A stretch of DNA of 64,000 bases from Micromonospora sp. WMMD882 (GTDB taxonomy: Bacteria; Actinomycetota; Actinomycetes; Mycobacteriales; Micromonosporaceae). This document shows, piece after piece, positions 1-8,065 of this stretch. The number at the start of each line of letters is the position of its first letter. The first letter of the stretch is position 1. Position numbers and translations under genes: made by a program. The notes beneath the pieces are model-generated. The model was given only the letters and a program-made list of their open reading frames with translations, did not search any database and was not told the origin of the DNA. Where the stretch lies: the NCBI RefSeq assembly GCF_027497255.1, contig NZ_CP114903.1:3720001-3784000 (forward strand). The letters run 5' to 3'.

Positions 1-170
1 TGCGCTCCTACGACCGCGTGGTCATCCCCGAGATGAACCTCGGCCAGCTCGCCCAGGTGATCCGGGGCCGCTACCTGGTCGACGCGATCGCGTACAACCA
101 GGTCCGCGGCCTGCCGTTCACCGCCGCCGAGCTGGAGACGATGCTGGAAGAGGTCCTGAAGAATGTCTGA
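1..170 (+). CDS. korA: 2-oxoacid:ferredoxin oxidoreductase subunit alpha, C-terminal end (partial)
   Basis: The open frame enters from the left edge (first full codon at base 3) and ends at TGA 168-170. The visible 55 residues (...VVIPEMNLGQLAQVIRGRYL...) resemble the C-terminus of the alpha subunit of 2-oxoglutarate/2-oxoacid:ferredoxin oxidoreductase, which oxidatively decarboxylates 2-oxoacids with CoA and ferredoxin in the cytoplasm. The stop overlaps the next gene's ATG at 163 by 8 nt, the usual coupled arrangement of alpha and beta subunits. The catalytic parts lie outside the window, so the call rests on this tail plus the beta-subunit neighbour. Confidence 0.85.
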   Translation, partial: RSYDRVVIPEMNLGQLAQVIRGRYLVDAIAYNQVRGLPFTAAELETMLEEVLKNV

Positions 171-1197
171 GCCCGTCGCCCTCAAGCTCACCACCAAGGA
201 CTTCAAGTCCGACCAGGAGGTGCGCTGGTGCCCCGGCTGCGGCGACTACGCGATCCTCGCCGCCGTGCAGCAGTTCATGCCGGAGCTGAACATCCCCCGG
301 GAGAACACCGTCTTCGTCTCGGGGATCGGCTGCTCCTCGCGGTTCCCGTACTACATGAACACGTACGGGATGCACTCGATCCACGGCCGCGCGCCGGCGA
401 TCGCCACCGGCCTGTCGGTGTCCCGGCCGGACCTGTCGGTCTGGGTGGTCACCGGCGACGGTGACGCCCTCTCCATCGGCGGCAACCACCTGATCCACGC
501 GCTGCGCCGCAACGTCAACCTCAAGATCCTGCTGTTCAACAACCGGATCTACGGGCTGACCAAGGGGCAGTACTCCCCCACCTCCGAGGTCGGCAAGATC
601 ACCAAGTCGACCCCGGCCGGCTCGGCGGACGCCCCGTTCAACCCGATCTCGCTGGCGCTGGGGGCGGAGGCGACCTTCGTCGGCCGCACCATCGACTCCG
701 ACCGCAAGCACCTCCAGTCGGTGCTGCGCGCCGCCGCCGAACACGAGGGCTCGGCCTTCGTGGAGATCTACCAGAACTGCAACATCTTCAACGACGGCGC
801 GTTCGACCAGCTCAAGGACGCCGACACCCGGGACGACTTCCTGATCCGGCTGGAGCACGGCAAGCCGATCACGTTCGGCCGGGACGGCCAGTTCTGCGTG
901 GTGCACCCGCCCGGCGCCTTCGGGCTGGAGGTCCGGGAGACCGCCGGCACCCCCGCCGAGCAGATCATGGCGCACGACGCCACGGTCGCCGACCCGGCGT
1001 ACGCGTTCGCGCTGAGCCGGCTGCCCGGCCTGGACCTGCGCAACACCCCGATCGGCGTGTTCCGCTCGGTGCGGCGGCCCACCTACGACAGCACCGTGCA
1101 GCAGCAGGTCACCGAGGCGAAGGCCAAGGTCACCGAGACGCCCGAGCAGCAGCTCGCCGCCCTGCTCGGCAGCGGCGACACCTGGACGATCCTCTGA
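163..1197 (+). CDS. korB: 2-oxoacid:ferredoxin oxidoreductase subunit beta
   Basis: This 344-aa protein is the thiamine-diphosphate-binding beta subunit that works with korA to convert 2-oxoglutarate (or a related 2-oxoacid) to the acyl-CoA while reducing ferredoxin. Visible hallmarks are WCPGCGD near residue 22, GIGCSSR near 55, and the TPP/Mg motif GDGDALSIGGNH near residue 98 followed by LLFNNRIYGLTKGQ. Length is normal for the family. The ATG at 163 overlaps the end of korA, so the pair is translated as one unit. A strong hairpin follows the stop. Confidence 0.95.
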   Translation: MSEPVALKLTTKDFKSDQEVRWCPGCGDYAILAAVQQFMPELNIPRENTVFVSGIGCSSRFPYYMNTYGMHSIHGRAPAIATGLSVSRPDLSVWVVTGDGDALSIGGNHLIHALRRNVNLKILLFNNRIYGLTKGQYSPTSEVGKITKSTPAGSADAPFNPISLALGAEATFVGRTIDSDRKHLQSVLRAAAEHEGSAFVEIYQNCNIFNDGAFDQLKDADTRDDFLIRLEHGKPITFGRDGQFCVVHPPGAFGLEVRETAGTPAEQIMAHDATVADPAYAFALSRLPGLDLRNTPIGVFRSVRRPTYDSTVQQQVTEAKAKVTETPEQQLAALLGSGDTWTIL

Positions 1198-1225
1198 CCT
1201 GACCTGACCTGACGACCACACCGCC

Positions 1226-1262
1226 GAGGGCGGGCCGCTCCCCAGGGGAACGGCCCGCCCTC
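1226..1262. terminator. Rho-independent-type hairpin between korB and azoR
   Basis: A perfect 12-bp inverted repeat (GAGGGCGGGCCG at 1226-1237, complement at 1251-1262) with a 13-nt loop lies between the convergent korB and azoR genes. There is no clear U-tract, which is common in high-GC actinobacteria, so it probably acts in both directions. Confidence 0.75.
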
Positions 1263-1284
1263 GCGTGTGTGTGACGGTGGCCGG

Positions 1285-1932
1285 TCAGGCCGCCACCCCC
1301 GCCGGCGTCCACAGCTCGTCGACGGCCCGCTCGGCGTCCGCGAGGCTCTGCTCGTACAGCGGGATCAGCCCGGCCATGGCCGGGTTGACCGGCGCCAGGG
1401 TCAGTTCGGCGCAGATGAACCGCGGTTCGAGGCCGGTCATGGAGATGCCGTGCGGCAACCACGGCTCGGCGTGGTCCCACCCGTGCCTCGGGGCGCCCGG
1501 GCCGTAGCCGCCACCCCGGGTGGCCAGCACGACGAAGTCACGACCGCCGAGCAGGCCGGCGCCGGTCGCCGGGTCGAACGCGATGCCGGGGGCGATCAGG
1601 TGGTCCACCCAGGCCTTCACGCTGCTCGGCGCGCCGTAGTTGTACAGCGGCAGCCCGAGCAGGATCGTGTCGGCCCGCGCCACCTCGGCCACCACCTCTT
1701 CGGTCAGCCGCCAGGACGCCGCCTCGGCCGGGGTGTGCTGGTCCGGCGGCGTCATCCGGGCCCTCCCTCCGGCGGTGTCCAGGTGCGGCAGCGGGTCCCG
1801 GCCGAGGTCCCGGTAGGTGACGGCGCCGTCCGGGTGCGCGGCGCGCCAGGCCGCGGCGGCCCGCGCGGTGAGCCGCCGACTGATCGACTGCTCACCCTGG
1901 ATGCTCGAGTCGATGTGCAGCAGGTGGGCCAT
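1285..1932 (-). CDS. azoR: FMN-dependent NADH-azoreductase (flavodoxin-fold quinone reductase)
   Basis: A 215-aa protein of the flavodoxin-like NAD(P)H:quinone reductase/AzoR family, which reduces azo dyes and quinones with FMN and NADH. It begins MAHLLHIDSSI, carries the flavin-loop segment LGLPLYNYGAPSSVKAW around residues 94-110, and has the ATRGGGYGPG loop near residue 140. A start at 1947 would add only five residues; the ATG at 1932 aligns with the family N-terminus. It is divergent from a MarR-type regulator, a common arrangement in which the regulator senses electrophiles or quinones and represses the reductase. Confidence 0.88.
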   Translation of the reverse strand: MAHLLHIDSSIQGEQSISRRLTARAAAAWRAAHPDGAVTYRDLGRDPLPHLDTAGGRARMTPPDQHTPAEAASWRLTEEVVAEVARADTILLGLPLYNYGAPSSVKAWVDHLIAPGIAFDPATGAGLLGGRDFVVLATRGGGYGPGAPRHGWDHAEPWLPHGISMTGLEPRFICAELTLAPVNPAMAGLIPLYEQSLADAERAVDELWTPAGVAA

Positions 1933-2015
1933 CTGTTGTCCCTCCATCTATCGTTAGTGCAGGACAAACCATTTATACCAGGCCAGGTTTTCGGTGTCCG
2001 CGTAAACTGGGTCAC
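1933..2015. promoter_or_regulatory. Divergent azoR/marR promoter-operator region
   Basis: The 83-bp gap between the two divergent starts is AT-richer than its surroundings. Read on the minus strand it contains TATAAA (1977-1972), a plausible -10 for azoR. A MarR operator would be expected here by family precedent, but I do not see a clean palindrome. Confidence 0.35.
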
Positions 2016-2495
2016 ATGTCCGCCGTTCCCGTAGACGACTCGGAGCACCGCTCCGGGCCGCTGCTGGAGCACCTGGCCCGGCGGATGCGGCTACGCTCGG
2101 AGTCGGTGCTGACGCCGTTGGGCCTGCGCCCCCGGCACCTCGTCGCGCTCACCGTGCTACGCGACTCGGGTGGCACCGGTCAGCAGGCGCTGGCCGGCAC
2201 GCTCCAGCTCGACAGCACCAACGTGGTCGGGCTGCTCAACGACCTGGAGGCGGACGGCCTGATCGAGCGCCGCCGCTCCCCGCAGGACCGACGTCGGCAC
2301 GTCGTGCGCCTCACCGAACCCGGCGTGAAACGGCTCCGCGAGGCCGAGTGCGCGCTCGCCGAAGCGGAGGACGACGTGCTCAGCGCGCTCGCGCCACGTG
2401 AACGGGACCTGCTCTACGACCTGTTGCGACGGGCCACCCAGGGCCACCCGTCGTCCTGCGTCGAGGCGGTCACGGAAAACCCGGACACCTGCTGA
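2016..2495 (+). CDS. MarR-family transcriptional regulator
   Basis: A 159-aa winged-helix regulator. The recognition region (GQQALAGTLQLDSTNVVGLL, about residues 54-73) and the wing (LIERRRSPQDRRRHVVRLT, about 85-103) are typical of MarR dimers. It probably represses the divergent azoreductase and itself and is released by a small electrophile or oxidant; this is inferred from the gene arrangement. It ends close to the convergent potassium channel gene. Confidence 0.88.
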   Translation: MSAVPVDDSEHRSGPLLEHLARRMRLRSESVLTPLGLRPRHLVALTVLRDSGGTGQQALAGTLQLDSTNVVGLLNDLEADGLIERRRSPQDRRRHVVRLTEPGVKRLREAECALAEAEDDVLSALAPRERDLLYDLLRRATQGHPSSCVEAVTENPDTC

Positions 2496-2576
2496 CCGGC
2501 CGTCTGCCGGGGCCCGGCGCCCTATGCTGGCCGGGTCCGCCTGGGGGCCCGGCGACCGACCGGCGGCCCGGGCGGC

Positions 2577-3590
2577 TCAGACCTGACTGGCGGCCTGCGG
2601 GCGGTCGTCCCGGACGTGCACCAGCATGTCGCCGGTCTCGATCACCGCGCCGGCCTGGTCGGAGAGGGTGACCACCTTGCCCCGCCGGACCAGGGCGATG
2701 ACCAGGGTGTCCAGCTCGCGGGGTGACCGGCCGACCTCGGCGCGCTCCGCCGAGCGCATCGCCAGCGCCATGCCCTGCCCCGGGGTGAGCAGGTCCTCCA
2801 CCACGTCGATCAGCGGCGGGGCCGAGGTGGAGAGGCCGAGCAGCCGGCCCGCGGTCGCCGAGGAGACGATCACGTGGTGCGCGCCGCTCTGCTTGAGCAG
2901 CGGCGCGTTCTCCGCCTCCCGCACCGCCGCGATGATCCGTACCTGACCGGCGGTGAGCTGTCGGACGGTCAGCGCGACCAGCACCGAAGCGTCGTCGCTG
3001 TCGGTCGCGATGATCACCGCCTTGGCCGTGCGGACGTGCGCCTCGTTGAGCACCCCCGACCGGGTCGCCGAGCCCTCGATCGCCACCAGCCCCTCCGAGG
3101 TGGCCTGCCGGATCGCCGCGCCACTGCGCTCGACCACGACGATCCTGGACTTGTCCGTGCCGTTCTCCAGCAGCGCGGAGATCGCGCTACGGCCCTTGGT
3201 GCCGTAGCCGCAGATGATGACGTGATCCTTCACGGTTCTCCCCCACCGGTTCAGCCGACGGCCGGTCCGGTACTGCTCGGTCAGGACTTCCAGGGTGGTG
3301 CCGACCAGGATGATCAGGAAGAGCACCCGGGCCGGGGTGACGAAGAGGACGTTGACCAGCCGCGCCGAGTTCGAGGCGGGCGCGATGTCGCCGTACCCGG
3401 TGGTGGAGAGCGAGACGACCGCGTAGTAGAAGCAGTCCAGCAGGGTCAGACCGTCCCCGTTGACGTCCCGGTAGCCGGCGCGGCCCAGGTAGACCGCCGC
3501 GACCACGGCACAGACCAGGCCGACCGCGGCGGCCAGGCGCAGACTCAACGCGCTGAGCGGCCCCCGTCGCTGCGCGGGAAAATGGATCAC
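2577..3590 (-). CDS. TrkA-type voltage-independent potassium channel protein
   Basis: A 337-aa membrane protein with a two-TM pore module followed by a cytoplasmic RCK unit. The selectivity filter TTGYGD is at about residues 63-68, flanked by hydrophobic helices; a Rossmann TrkA-N domain (DHVIICGYGTKGRSA) begins near residue 118 and a TrkA-C-like end follows. I chose the GTG at 3590 because it has an AGGAG ribosome site 5 nt upstream; the upstream open frame to 3758 is a proline/glycine-rich extension with no such site. Likely role: regulated K+ conductance at the cytoplasmic membrane. Confidence 0.88.
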   Translation of the reverse strand: MIHFPAQRRGPLSALSLRLAAAVGLVCAVVAAVYLGRAGYRDVNGDGLTLLDCFYYAVVSLSTTGYGDIAPASNSARLVNVLFVTPARVLFLIILVGTTLEVLTEQYRTGRRLNRWGRTVKDHVIICGYGTKGRSAISALLENGTDKSRIVVVERSGAAIRQATSEGLVAIEGSATRSGVLNEAHVRTAKAVIIATDSDDASVLVALTVRQLTAGQVRIIAAVREAENAPLLKQSGAHHVIVSSATAGRLLGLSTSAPPLIDVVEDLLTPGQGMALAMRSAERAEVGRSPRELDTLVIALVRRGKVVTLSDQAGAVIETGDMLVHVRDDRPQAASQV

Positions 3591-3839
3591 TGTCGCTCCT
3601 GTCCCGCCTGCGGGATGGCCGGTGGCCGCCCCGGTCGCCGGGCCGCCTGCACGTGCCCAAGATAGCGGTTCCCCCGCCGCCCGGCCGCCCGGGAGTTCGA
3701 TTCGAGGCGGACGCCCTTCCGGACGCCCGGAGGTACCGGAAGGGTCCCTCCCCGACATCCGCCCCGGCGCCGGCCGCAGGGGCCGCCCGGAGCGACGGAA
3801 AGCGGCAGAATGGGCAGAGTCGCCAACCGAGGAGGCCGC

Positions 3840-4451
3840 ATGTCGTTGCTACGCCGGGTGATCGGTGGGGTCCTGCGCCGACTGCGCATCGGTCAGGGCC
3901 GCACCCTGCGTGAGGTCGCCGAGACGGCCGGTGTCTCCGTGCCCTACCTGTCCGAGGTCGAGCGGGGCCGCAAGGAGGCCTCCTCGGAGGTGCTCGCGGC
4001 GATCTGCCGGGCGTTGGGCATCCGCCTCTCCGACCTGCTGGAGGAGGCGCGCGACGACCTGCGACGCCTCGAACCCCGTACCCCGGTCCCGCAGCCCCGG
4101 ACGCTCTCCGGCCGGCGGGCCCTGCCGACCGGCTCCCGCGCGGCAGCGGGCGGAAAGCGGGTCACGCCGGCCGGAACGCGTTTGTCGTCGGCCGCCGCCC
4201 GCCCCGGTCCGACCCGACCCGCCACGCCCGCCAACCAGACGCCGACGGCCCGGCTGGCCGCCCGCCGGCCCGCGCCGACCGGTCGGCCGGGCCGCCCCGG
4301 GAACGGCCACCGCACGCCGCTCGTCAGCCGCCGTCCCACGCCGGTCGTCGGCCGTCCGGGTGTCAGCGGCCGGCACGGGGTCGGCCCGCGCGTGGCGATC
4401 CGTCACGACGCCGTGCCTGTCCTGCCCCGGCTGGTCGAGACGTACCGCTGA
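3840..4451 (+). CDS. clgR: ClgR-like XRE-family regulator of clp genes
   Basis: A 203-aa protein with an N-terminal XRE helix-turn-helix ([20 protein letters not shown], about residues 22-41, continuing through residue 75) and a long, basic, Pro/Arg/Gly-rich tail of about 120 residues. ClgR activates clp protease genes in actinobacteria, and clpP lies directly downstream in the same orientation, which supports the name. The ATG at 3840 follows a GAGGAGG site; an in-frame ATG at 3810 lacks one. The tail is low-complexity and may be unstructured; in some actinobacteria ClgR is itself a Clp substrate. Confidence 0.75.
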   Translation: MSLLRRVIGGVLRRLRIGQGRTLREVAETAGVSVPYLSEVERGRKEASSEVLAAICRALGIRLSDLLEEARDDLRRLEPRTPVPQPRTLSGRRALPTGSRAAAGGKRVTPAGTRLSSAAARPGPTRPATPANQTPTARLAARRPAPTGRPGRPGNGHRTPLVSRRPTPVVGRPGVSGRHGVGPRVAIRHDAVPVLPRLVETYR

Positions 4452-4470
4452 GCCGCGCCGGGCGCCCGCC

Positions 4471-4560
4471 CGGCCAGCTCGTCCGGGCCCGCCCGGCCGC
4501 CGGCCAGCTCGTCCGGGCCCGCCCGGCCGCCGGCCAGCTCGTCCGGGTCCGCCCGGCCAG
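4471..4560. repeat. Three tandem 30-bp repeats
   Basis: Three head-to-tail copies of a 30-bp unit beginning CGGCCAGCTCGTCC occupy 4471-4500, 4501-4530 and 4531-4560. The first two are identical and the third has small changes near its end. They lie in the 284-bp gap between clgR and clpP and have no recognisable coding role. Confidence 0.9.
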
Positions 4561-4735
4561 CCGGTGACCGGCCGGGTCGGCCCGTGACCCGCAAGGTCGG
4601 GGTCGTTCTGCCGTCGGCAGATTCGCCGGCGGCAGAAACGGTCGGCTCCCGCGCGCCGTCGGGCGCAAGCTGGACGGGCCGGTCCACCGGGCGGTACGCG
4701 CCGCCCGCCGGCACTCAACCCGGGGAGGCGAGCCG

Positions 4736-5335
4736 ATGATCGGGTACGGGGCACGCATGCTGGACGCCGGTCAGCCGTCCTTCGGCGACCAGGTCTTCCA
4801 GCGGTTGTTGCGGGAGCGGATCGTCTTCCTCGGCACCGAGGTCACCGACGAGTCCGCCAACCAGGTCTGCGCGCAGATCCTGCTGCTCGCCGCCGAGGAC
4901 AGCGAGCGGGACATCTACCTCTACGTCAACTCTCCGGGCGGCTCGGTCAGCGCGGGCATGGCCGTCTACGACACCATGCGTTACGTCCGTAACGACGTGG
5001 CGACGCTGGCGCTCGGCTTCGCCGGGTCGATGGGTCAGTTCCTGCTCTGCGCCGGGGCGGCCGGCAAGCGGTACGCGCTCCCCCACTCGCGGATCATGAT
5101 GCACCAGCCCTCGGGCGGGATGGGCGGCACCGCCACCGACATCACCATCCAGGCGGAGAACATGCTCCACGTCAAGCGGACCATGCAGGAGTTGATCGCC
5201 CGGCACAGCGGGCGCACCGTGGCGGAGATCGAACGCGACTCGGACCGGGACCGCTGGTTCACCGCCGAGCAGGCCCGCGAGTACGGGCTGGTCGACGAGG
5301 TGTTGACGCACGCCGCCCAACTGCCCGCCCGCTGA
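4736..5335 (+). CDS. clpP: ATP-dependent Clp protease proteolytic subunit
   Basis: A 199-aa serine peptidase that forms the ClpP tetradecamer and degrades proteins unfolded by Clp ATPases. The catalytic triad appears intact: Ser98 in GFAGSMGQF, His123 in RIMMHQP and Asp172 in the DSDRDRWF segment. The oxyanion motif SPGGSVSAG (66-74) is present. Length is normal. It sits behind clgR, separated by repeats, so ClgR control is plausible. It lies alone, without a second clpP or clpX in the window, so it may be an accessory ClpP paralogue. Confidence 0.93.
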   Translation: MIGYGARMLDAGQPSFGDQVFQRLLRERIVFLGTEVTDESANQVCAQILLLAAEDSERDIYLYVNSPGGSVSAGMAVYDTMRYVRNDVATLALGFAGSMGQFLLCAGAAGKRYALPHSRIMMHQPSGGMGGTATDITIQAENMLHVKRTMQELIARHSGRTVAEIERDSDRDRWFTAEQAREYGLVDEVLTHAAQLPAR

Positions 5336-5341
5336 CCGCTG

Positions 5342-5371
5342 CCGCCCGGCCGCCCCGGGGCGGCCGGGCGG
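5342..5371. terminator. Perfect GC-rich hairpin after clpP
   Basis: Bases 5342-5371 form a perfect 15-bp palindrome (CCGCCCGGCCGCCCC and its complement with no loop in the linear sequence) 7 nt after the clpP stop. There is no U-tract. Confidence 0.65.
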
Positions 5372-5372
5372 G

Positions 5373-5438
5373 AGCGCGGACAGTCGGGCGGCAGCGCGGA
5401 CAGTCCGGGAGCGCGGACAGTCGGGCGGGAGCGCGTGA
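5373..5438. repeat. Three short direct repeats downstream of clpP
   Basis: The core AGCGCGGACAGTC occurs three times (from 5373, about 5393 and 5410) with variable GGGCGG spacers, forming a small degenerate tandem array between convergent genes. Confidence 0.8.
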
Positions 5439-5501
5439 CCACCGGGCGCGGGCCGGGCGGGGGCGAGGCGACAGCGCGGGGTCGCGGTCGACCGTGCCCG
5501 G

Positions 5502-6062
5502 TCAACCCTCGGTGGTGACGGCGCTGCCGTAGCCGTGCGTGACGATCCGCCGGGCGACCGCCTCGTACGCCTCGGGGGCCTCCGGCGCGAACGTGCCGAG
5601 ACCGTCGACGTACCTGTTGAACATGCAGAACGCGGCGGCGATCAGCACCGTGTCGTGGATCTCCAGGTCGGTCGCGCCCTCGGCGCGGGCGGCCCCGACC
5701 AGCTCGGTCGTCACCTTCCGGCCGGTCTCCTGGACGGCGCCGGCGATCCGCAGCAGGGCGCGCAGCTTCGTCGAGATCGGCGCGCTGTCGGGGTCGGCGC
5801 GCACCTGGTCGACCAGGGTCATCCCCTCGTCGAGTTGGGCGGCGGCGAAGGCAGAGTGGGACGAGCAGCAGAACCGGCACTCGTTCAGCCCGGAGACGTA
5901 CGCGGCGATCAGCTCCCGCTCGCCCGGGGTGAGTGAGTTCGGGGCGCGCAGCAGCACCTCGGCCAGCTCGTTGAGGGGCTTGGCGGTCTCCGGCCGGTAC
6001 CGCATCGGCCCGGAGATGCCCGGGAAGATCTTCTCGTCGACGCCGAGCTCGATGTGCGCCAT
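5502..6062 (-). CDS. Carboxymuconolactone decarboxylase / AhpD-like protein
   Basis: A 186-aa all-helical protein of the CMD/AhpD superfamily, whose members are peroxidatic alkylhydroperoxidase-type thiol proteins. The redox motif NECRFCCSSH (CxxC then CxxxH-like spacing) lies near residue 60, so the reactive cysteines are present. The ATG at 6062 has an AAAGGG site upstream; a longer in-frame start at 6281 adds a low-complexity extension. It is divergent from the DUF1996 gene across a region with a LacI-type palindrome. Likely peroxide defence; substrate unknown. Confidence 0.82.
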   Translation of the reverse strand: MAHIELGVDEKIFPGISGPMRYRPETAKPLNELAEVLLRAPNSLTPGERELIAAYVSGLNECRFCCSSHSAFAAAQLDEGMTLVDQVRADPDSAPISTKLRALLRIAGAVQETGRKVTTELVGAARAEGATDLEIHDTVLIAAAFCMFNRYVDGLGTFAPEAPEAYEAVARRIVTHGYGSAVTTEG

Positions 6063-6307
6063 GGCAGCCCTTTCGGTCGGATGGAATCCCGTGCACCGTG
6101 TCACGCTCGCCGGCCCGGACTCTTCTTCGGTGTTGCTCTCTTCGGCCGCCCCGGCGGCGGCACAGGTCGGCGGCGGTGGCGGCGACCGGTCGGCGGCGGT
6201 GGCGGTGGCGGTGACGCCGGGCCGAGGGCTGCGGCGGCCCGGATCGCGCGCTTTCCCGAAATCGCCGGCATTGACATACATCGTCGTGTACGGCTATCAA
6301 GAGATGA

Positions 6308-6319
6308 GAGAGCGCTCTC
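6308..6319. promoter_or_regulatory. LacI-family-type operator palindrome
   Basis: A perfect 12-bp palindrome, GAGAGCGCTCTC, lies in the 341-bp gap between the AhpD-like gene and the divergent DUF1996 gene. It matches the general form of actinobacterial LacI/CebR-type operators (central CG, inverted GAGAGC arms). No LacI regulator is encoded nearby. The rest of this gap (6063-6403) shows GGC-rich low-complexity sequence and nothing else I can name. Confidence 0.5.
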
Positions 6320-6403
6320 ACGTTCCATTCCGTCGACGGCCCGTCGCTACGGGCCGGCTCCCCGGCGCGCCGGTCCCCCGGCGGCCCGGGGCAAGGAGGA
6401 GAC

Positions 6404-7417
6404 ATGCGGCTCACCCCCCGGCGCGACAGCGCCGACCCGACCCACCGCCAGCCGCACCTACGCCGTCTCGGCGCGCTGGCCGTCGCCCTGGTCACCGTGC
6501 TCGCGGGCGGCGCGATGACCGACCGGGGCACGGTGGACGCGCAGGCGGCCACCGGCCCCACCGGCGGCGACCACTCCGGTCACGCGTACGTGCTGAGCCC
6601 GGAGCAGGAGGCCGCCGCGCTCGCCCTCCAGCTCGCCCCGGTGCGCGGCTCGGAGTTCCGGGCCGACTGCAGCAGCAAGGGCCGCTCGCCCGACGACCCG
6701 ATCGTCCGGTGGGGGCAGGCGGGGACCTCGCACGTGCACGAGTTCTTCGGCAACCGGACCACCGACGCGTACTCCACCCTGACGTCGCTGGCCTCCGGCA
6801 CCACCACCTGCAACCCGAGCGTGGACCTCTCCGCGTACTGGGTGCCGACCCTCTACCAGAACGGAGTGCCGAAGGCGCCGGAGCACGTCACGGTCTACTA
6901 CCAGGGGATCACCGACCGGCTGAACGTCAAGCCGCACCCCCGGGGCCTGAAGATGGTGGTCGGCAACCCGCTCGCCACCAGCGCCGACCAGAACCCGGCC
7001 GCCCGCTGGTCGTGCCGGGGCTACCCGGAGGCCAGCCGGGACTTCATGAGCTGCCCGGCCGGCTCCAGACTGGAGACCTACCTGGACTTCCCCACCTGCT
7101 GGGACGGGAAGAACCTGGACAGCGCCGACCACAAGAGCCACATGGCGTTCGGCATCGGTGGGGCGGGCGGCTACTGCCCGTCGAGCCACCCGGTGCCGGT
7201 GCCGAGGCTGGAGCTGCTCATCACGTACCCGGTCACCGGTGGCGGGCTGAGCCTGGCCGGCACCCGCAACGGAGCCAACGTCACCTCCGCTCCCGGTTAC
7301 ACCTTCCACGGCGACTTCTTCAACGCCTGGAACGCCGCCGAGTTGCAGCGACGGGTCACCAACTGCATCGTCGCCGGCTACATCTGCGGCAACGACGGCA
7401 ACCCGATCCAGCAGTAA
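6404..7417 (+). CDS. Secreted DUF1996 domain protein
   Basis: A 337-aa protein. The first ~50 residues form a secretion signal: basic n-region, hydrophobic stretch LGALAVALVTVLAGG and a probable AxA cleavage site (DAQAATG). The mature part is a DUF1996 domain: ADCSSKG, SHVHEFFGN, LSAYWVPTLY, FPTCWDGKNLDS and the closing YTFHGDFFNAW are recognisable. DUF1996 proteins occur in actinomycetes and fungi, often next to carbohydrate-active modules; biochemical function is not established. An AAGGAGGAGA ribosome site precedes the ATG. The upstream LacI-type operator suggests sugar-responsive control. Confidence 0.88.
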   Translation: MRLTPRRDSADPTHRQPHLRRLGALAVALVTVLAGGAMTDRGTVDAQAATGPTGGDHSGHAYVLSPEQEAAALALQLAPVRGSEFRADCSSKGRSPDDPIVRWGQAGTSHVHEFFGNRTTDAYSTLTSLASGTTTCNPSVDLSAYWVPTLYQNGVPKAPEHVTVYYQGITDRLNVKPHPRGLKMVVGNPLATSADQNPAARWSCRGYPEASRDFMSCPAGSRLETYLDFPTCWDGKNLDSADHKSHMAFGIGGAGGYCPSSHPVPVPRLELLITYPVTGGGLSLAGTRNGANVTSAPGYTFHGDFFNAWNAAELQRRVTNCIVAGYICGNDGNPIQQ

Positions 7418-7440
7418 GGACGCTCGCCACCCCGGGGTCA

Positions 7441-7477
7441 CGTCGCCGGGTCACGGAACGCCCGTGGCCCGGCGACG
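7441..7477. terminator. Hairpin after the DUF1996 gene
   Basis: A 16-bp stem (7441-7456 with 7462-7477) with a single position that would be a U-G wobble, and a 5-nt loop, lies 24 nt after the DUF1996 stop. Confidence 0.7.
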
Positions 7478-7598
7478 CTCGCGTACCCGATCTGATCTCA
7501 CCCGGCGCTGTCCGACCGGTCACCGTACGACGTCACGCTTCACGGGAATTCGCTGTTGGCAAGGGATGACGCCGAAATTTTCTTAGTGCGATGCATAC

Positions 7599-7732
7599 GA
7601 CTGTCAGCTACCCGACAGTCAAAAATCGACCCTTGTGCTAGCCCTTCCGCCGGAGGATGCTCTAACGGTCGATCGGCTCAGCGCCGCCCAAAAGAGGCGG
7701 CGCCCGGCTGGCACCGGACGCCGCAATCGACC
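7599..7732 (+). promoter_or_regulatory. Structured 5' leader with mutually exclusive pairings
   Basis: This AT-richer leader precedes a 58-aa membrane peptide gene. Seen directly: a 7-bp hairpin GACTGTC/GACAGTC (7599-7605 with 7614-7620); a perfect 8-bp hairpin GCGCCGCC/GGCGGCGC (7681-7688 with 7696-7703); and the segment GGTCGAT (7667-7673), which can pair with either of two ATCGACC copies (7625-7631 or 7726-7732). Alternative pairing of this kind is typical of riboswitches or attenuators. I cannot match it to a known RNA family. Confidence 0.45.
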
Positions 7733-7756
7733 CGACCGCACGCGACGGAAGGAGTC

Positions 7757-7933
7757 ATGTTGACTGTAGCCCCTCACGGGTCAGACTTCGAGACACCAGA
7801 GGACGAGCACGAGACCGCTGCCGACCCGACGGACCGGCACCGGATCGTCCTGGCGTACATCAAGGCGCTCAGCCCGATCATCGCCGCGCTCGTCGCCAGC
7901 ATCGGCACGCTGGTGGGCGTCCTGGTCCGCTGA
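7757..7933 (+). CDS. Small hydrophobic membrane peptide (58 aa)
   Basis: An ATG at 7757 preceded by GAAGGAG opens a 58-aa frame with an acidic, histidine-containing N-terminus and one C-terminal transmembrane helix (about residues 33-57, SPIIAALVASIGTLVGVLV). No family is recognised. It is probably real because of the strong ribosome site and the helix. Its distinguishing feature is the long structured leader in front of it. Confidence 0.6.
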   Translation: MLTVAPHGSDFETPEDEHETAADPTDRHRIVLAYIKALSPIIAALVASIGTLVGVLVR

Positions 7934-8065
7934 CCACGCCCGGGCTCCGCGCCCGCACCCGGGCCGGGCGCGGGGCCACCCGCGACGGATGGACCCGCTG
8001 CGCCGTTCCGCGACGGTTGGGCGCGCGGGGCCGCGACGGTTGGGCGACGTCCTCCCCGCCGCCGG

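Noticed and set aside
118..1221. Long minus-strand open frame opposite korB
   Set aside because: It is the antisense shadow of a clear korB gene, with composition bias (Arg/Gly/Val-rich) and no domain.
4471..4560. Tandem 30-bp repeats considered as a CRISPR array
   Set aside because: Units are directly adjacent with no spacers, and no cas genes are present.
5539..7569. 676-aa plus-strand open frame over the AhpD-like and DUF1996 genes
   Set aside because: It is a low-complexity shadow frame; both real genes have ribosome sites and domain motifs in other frames.
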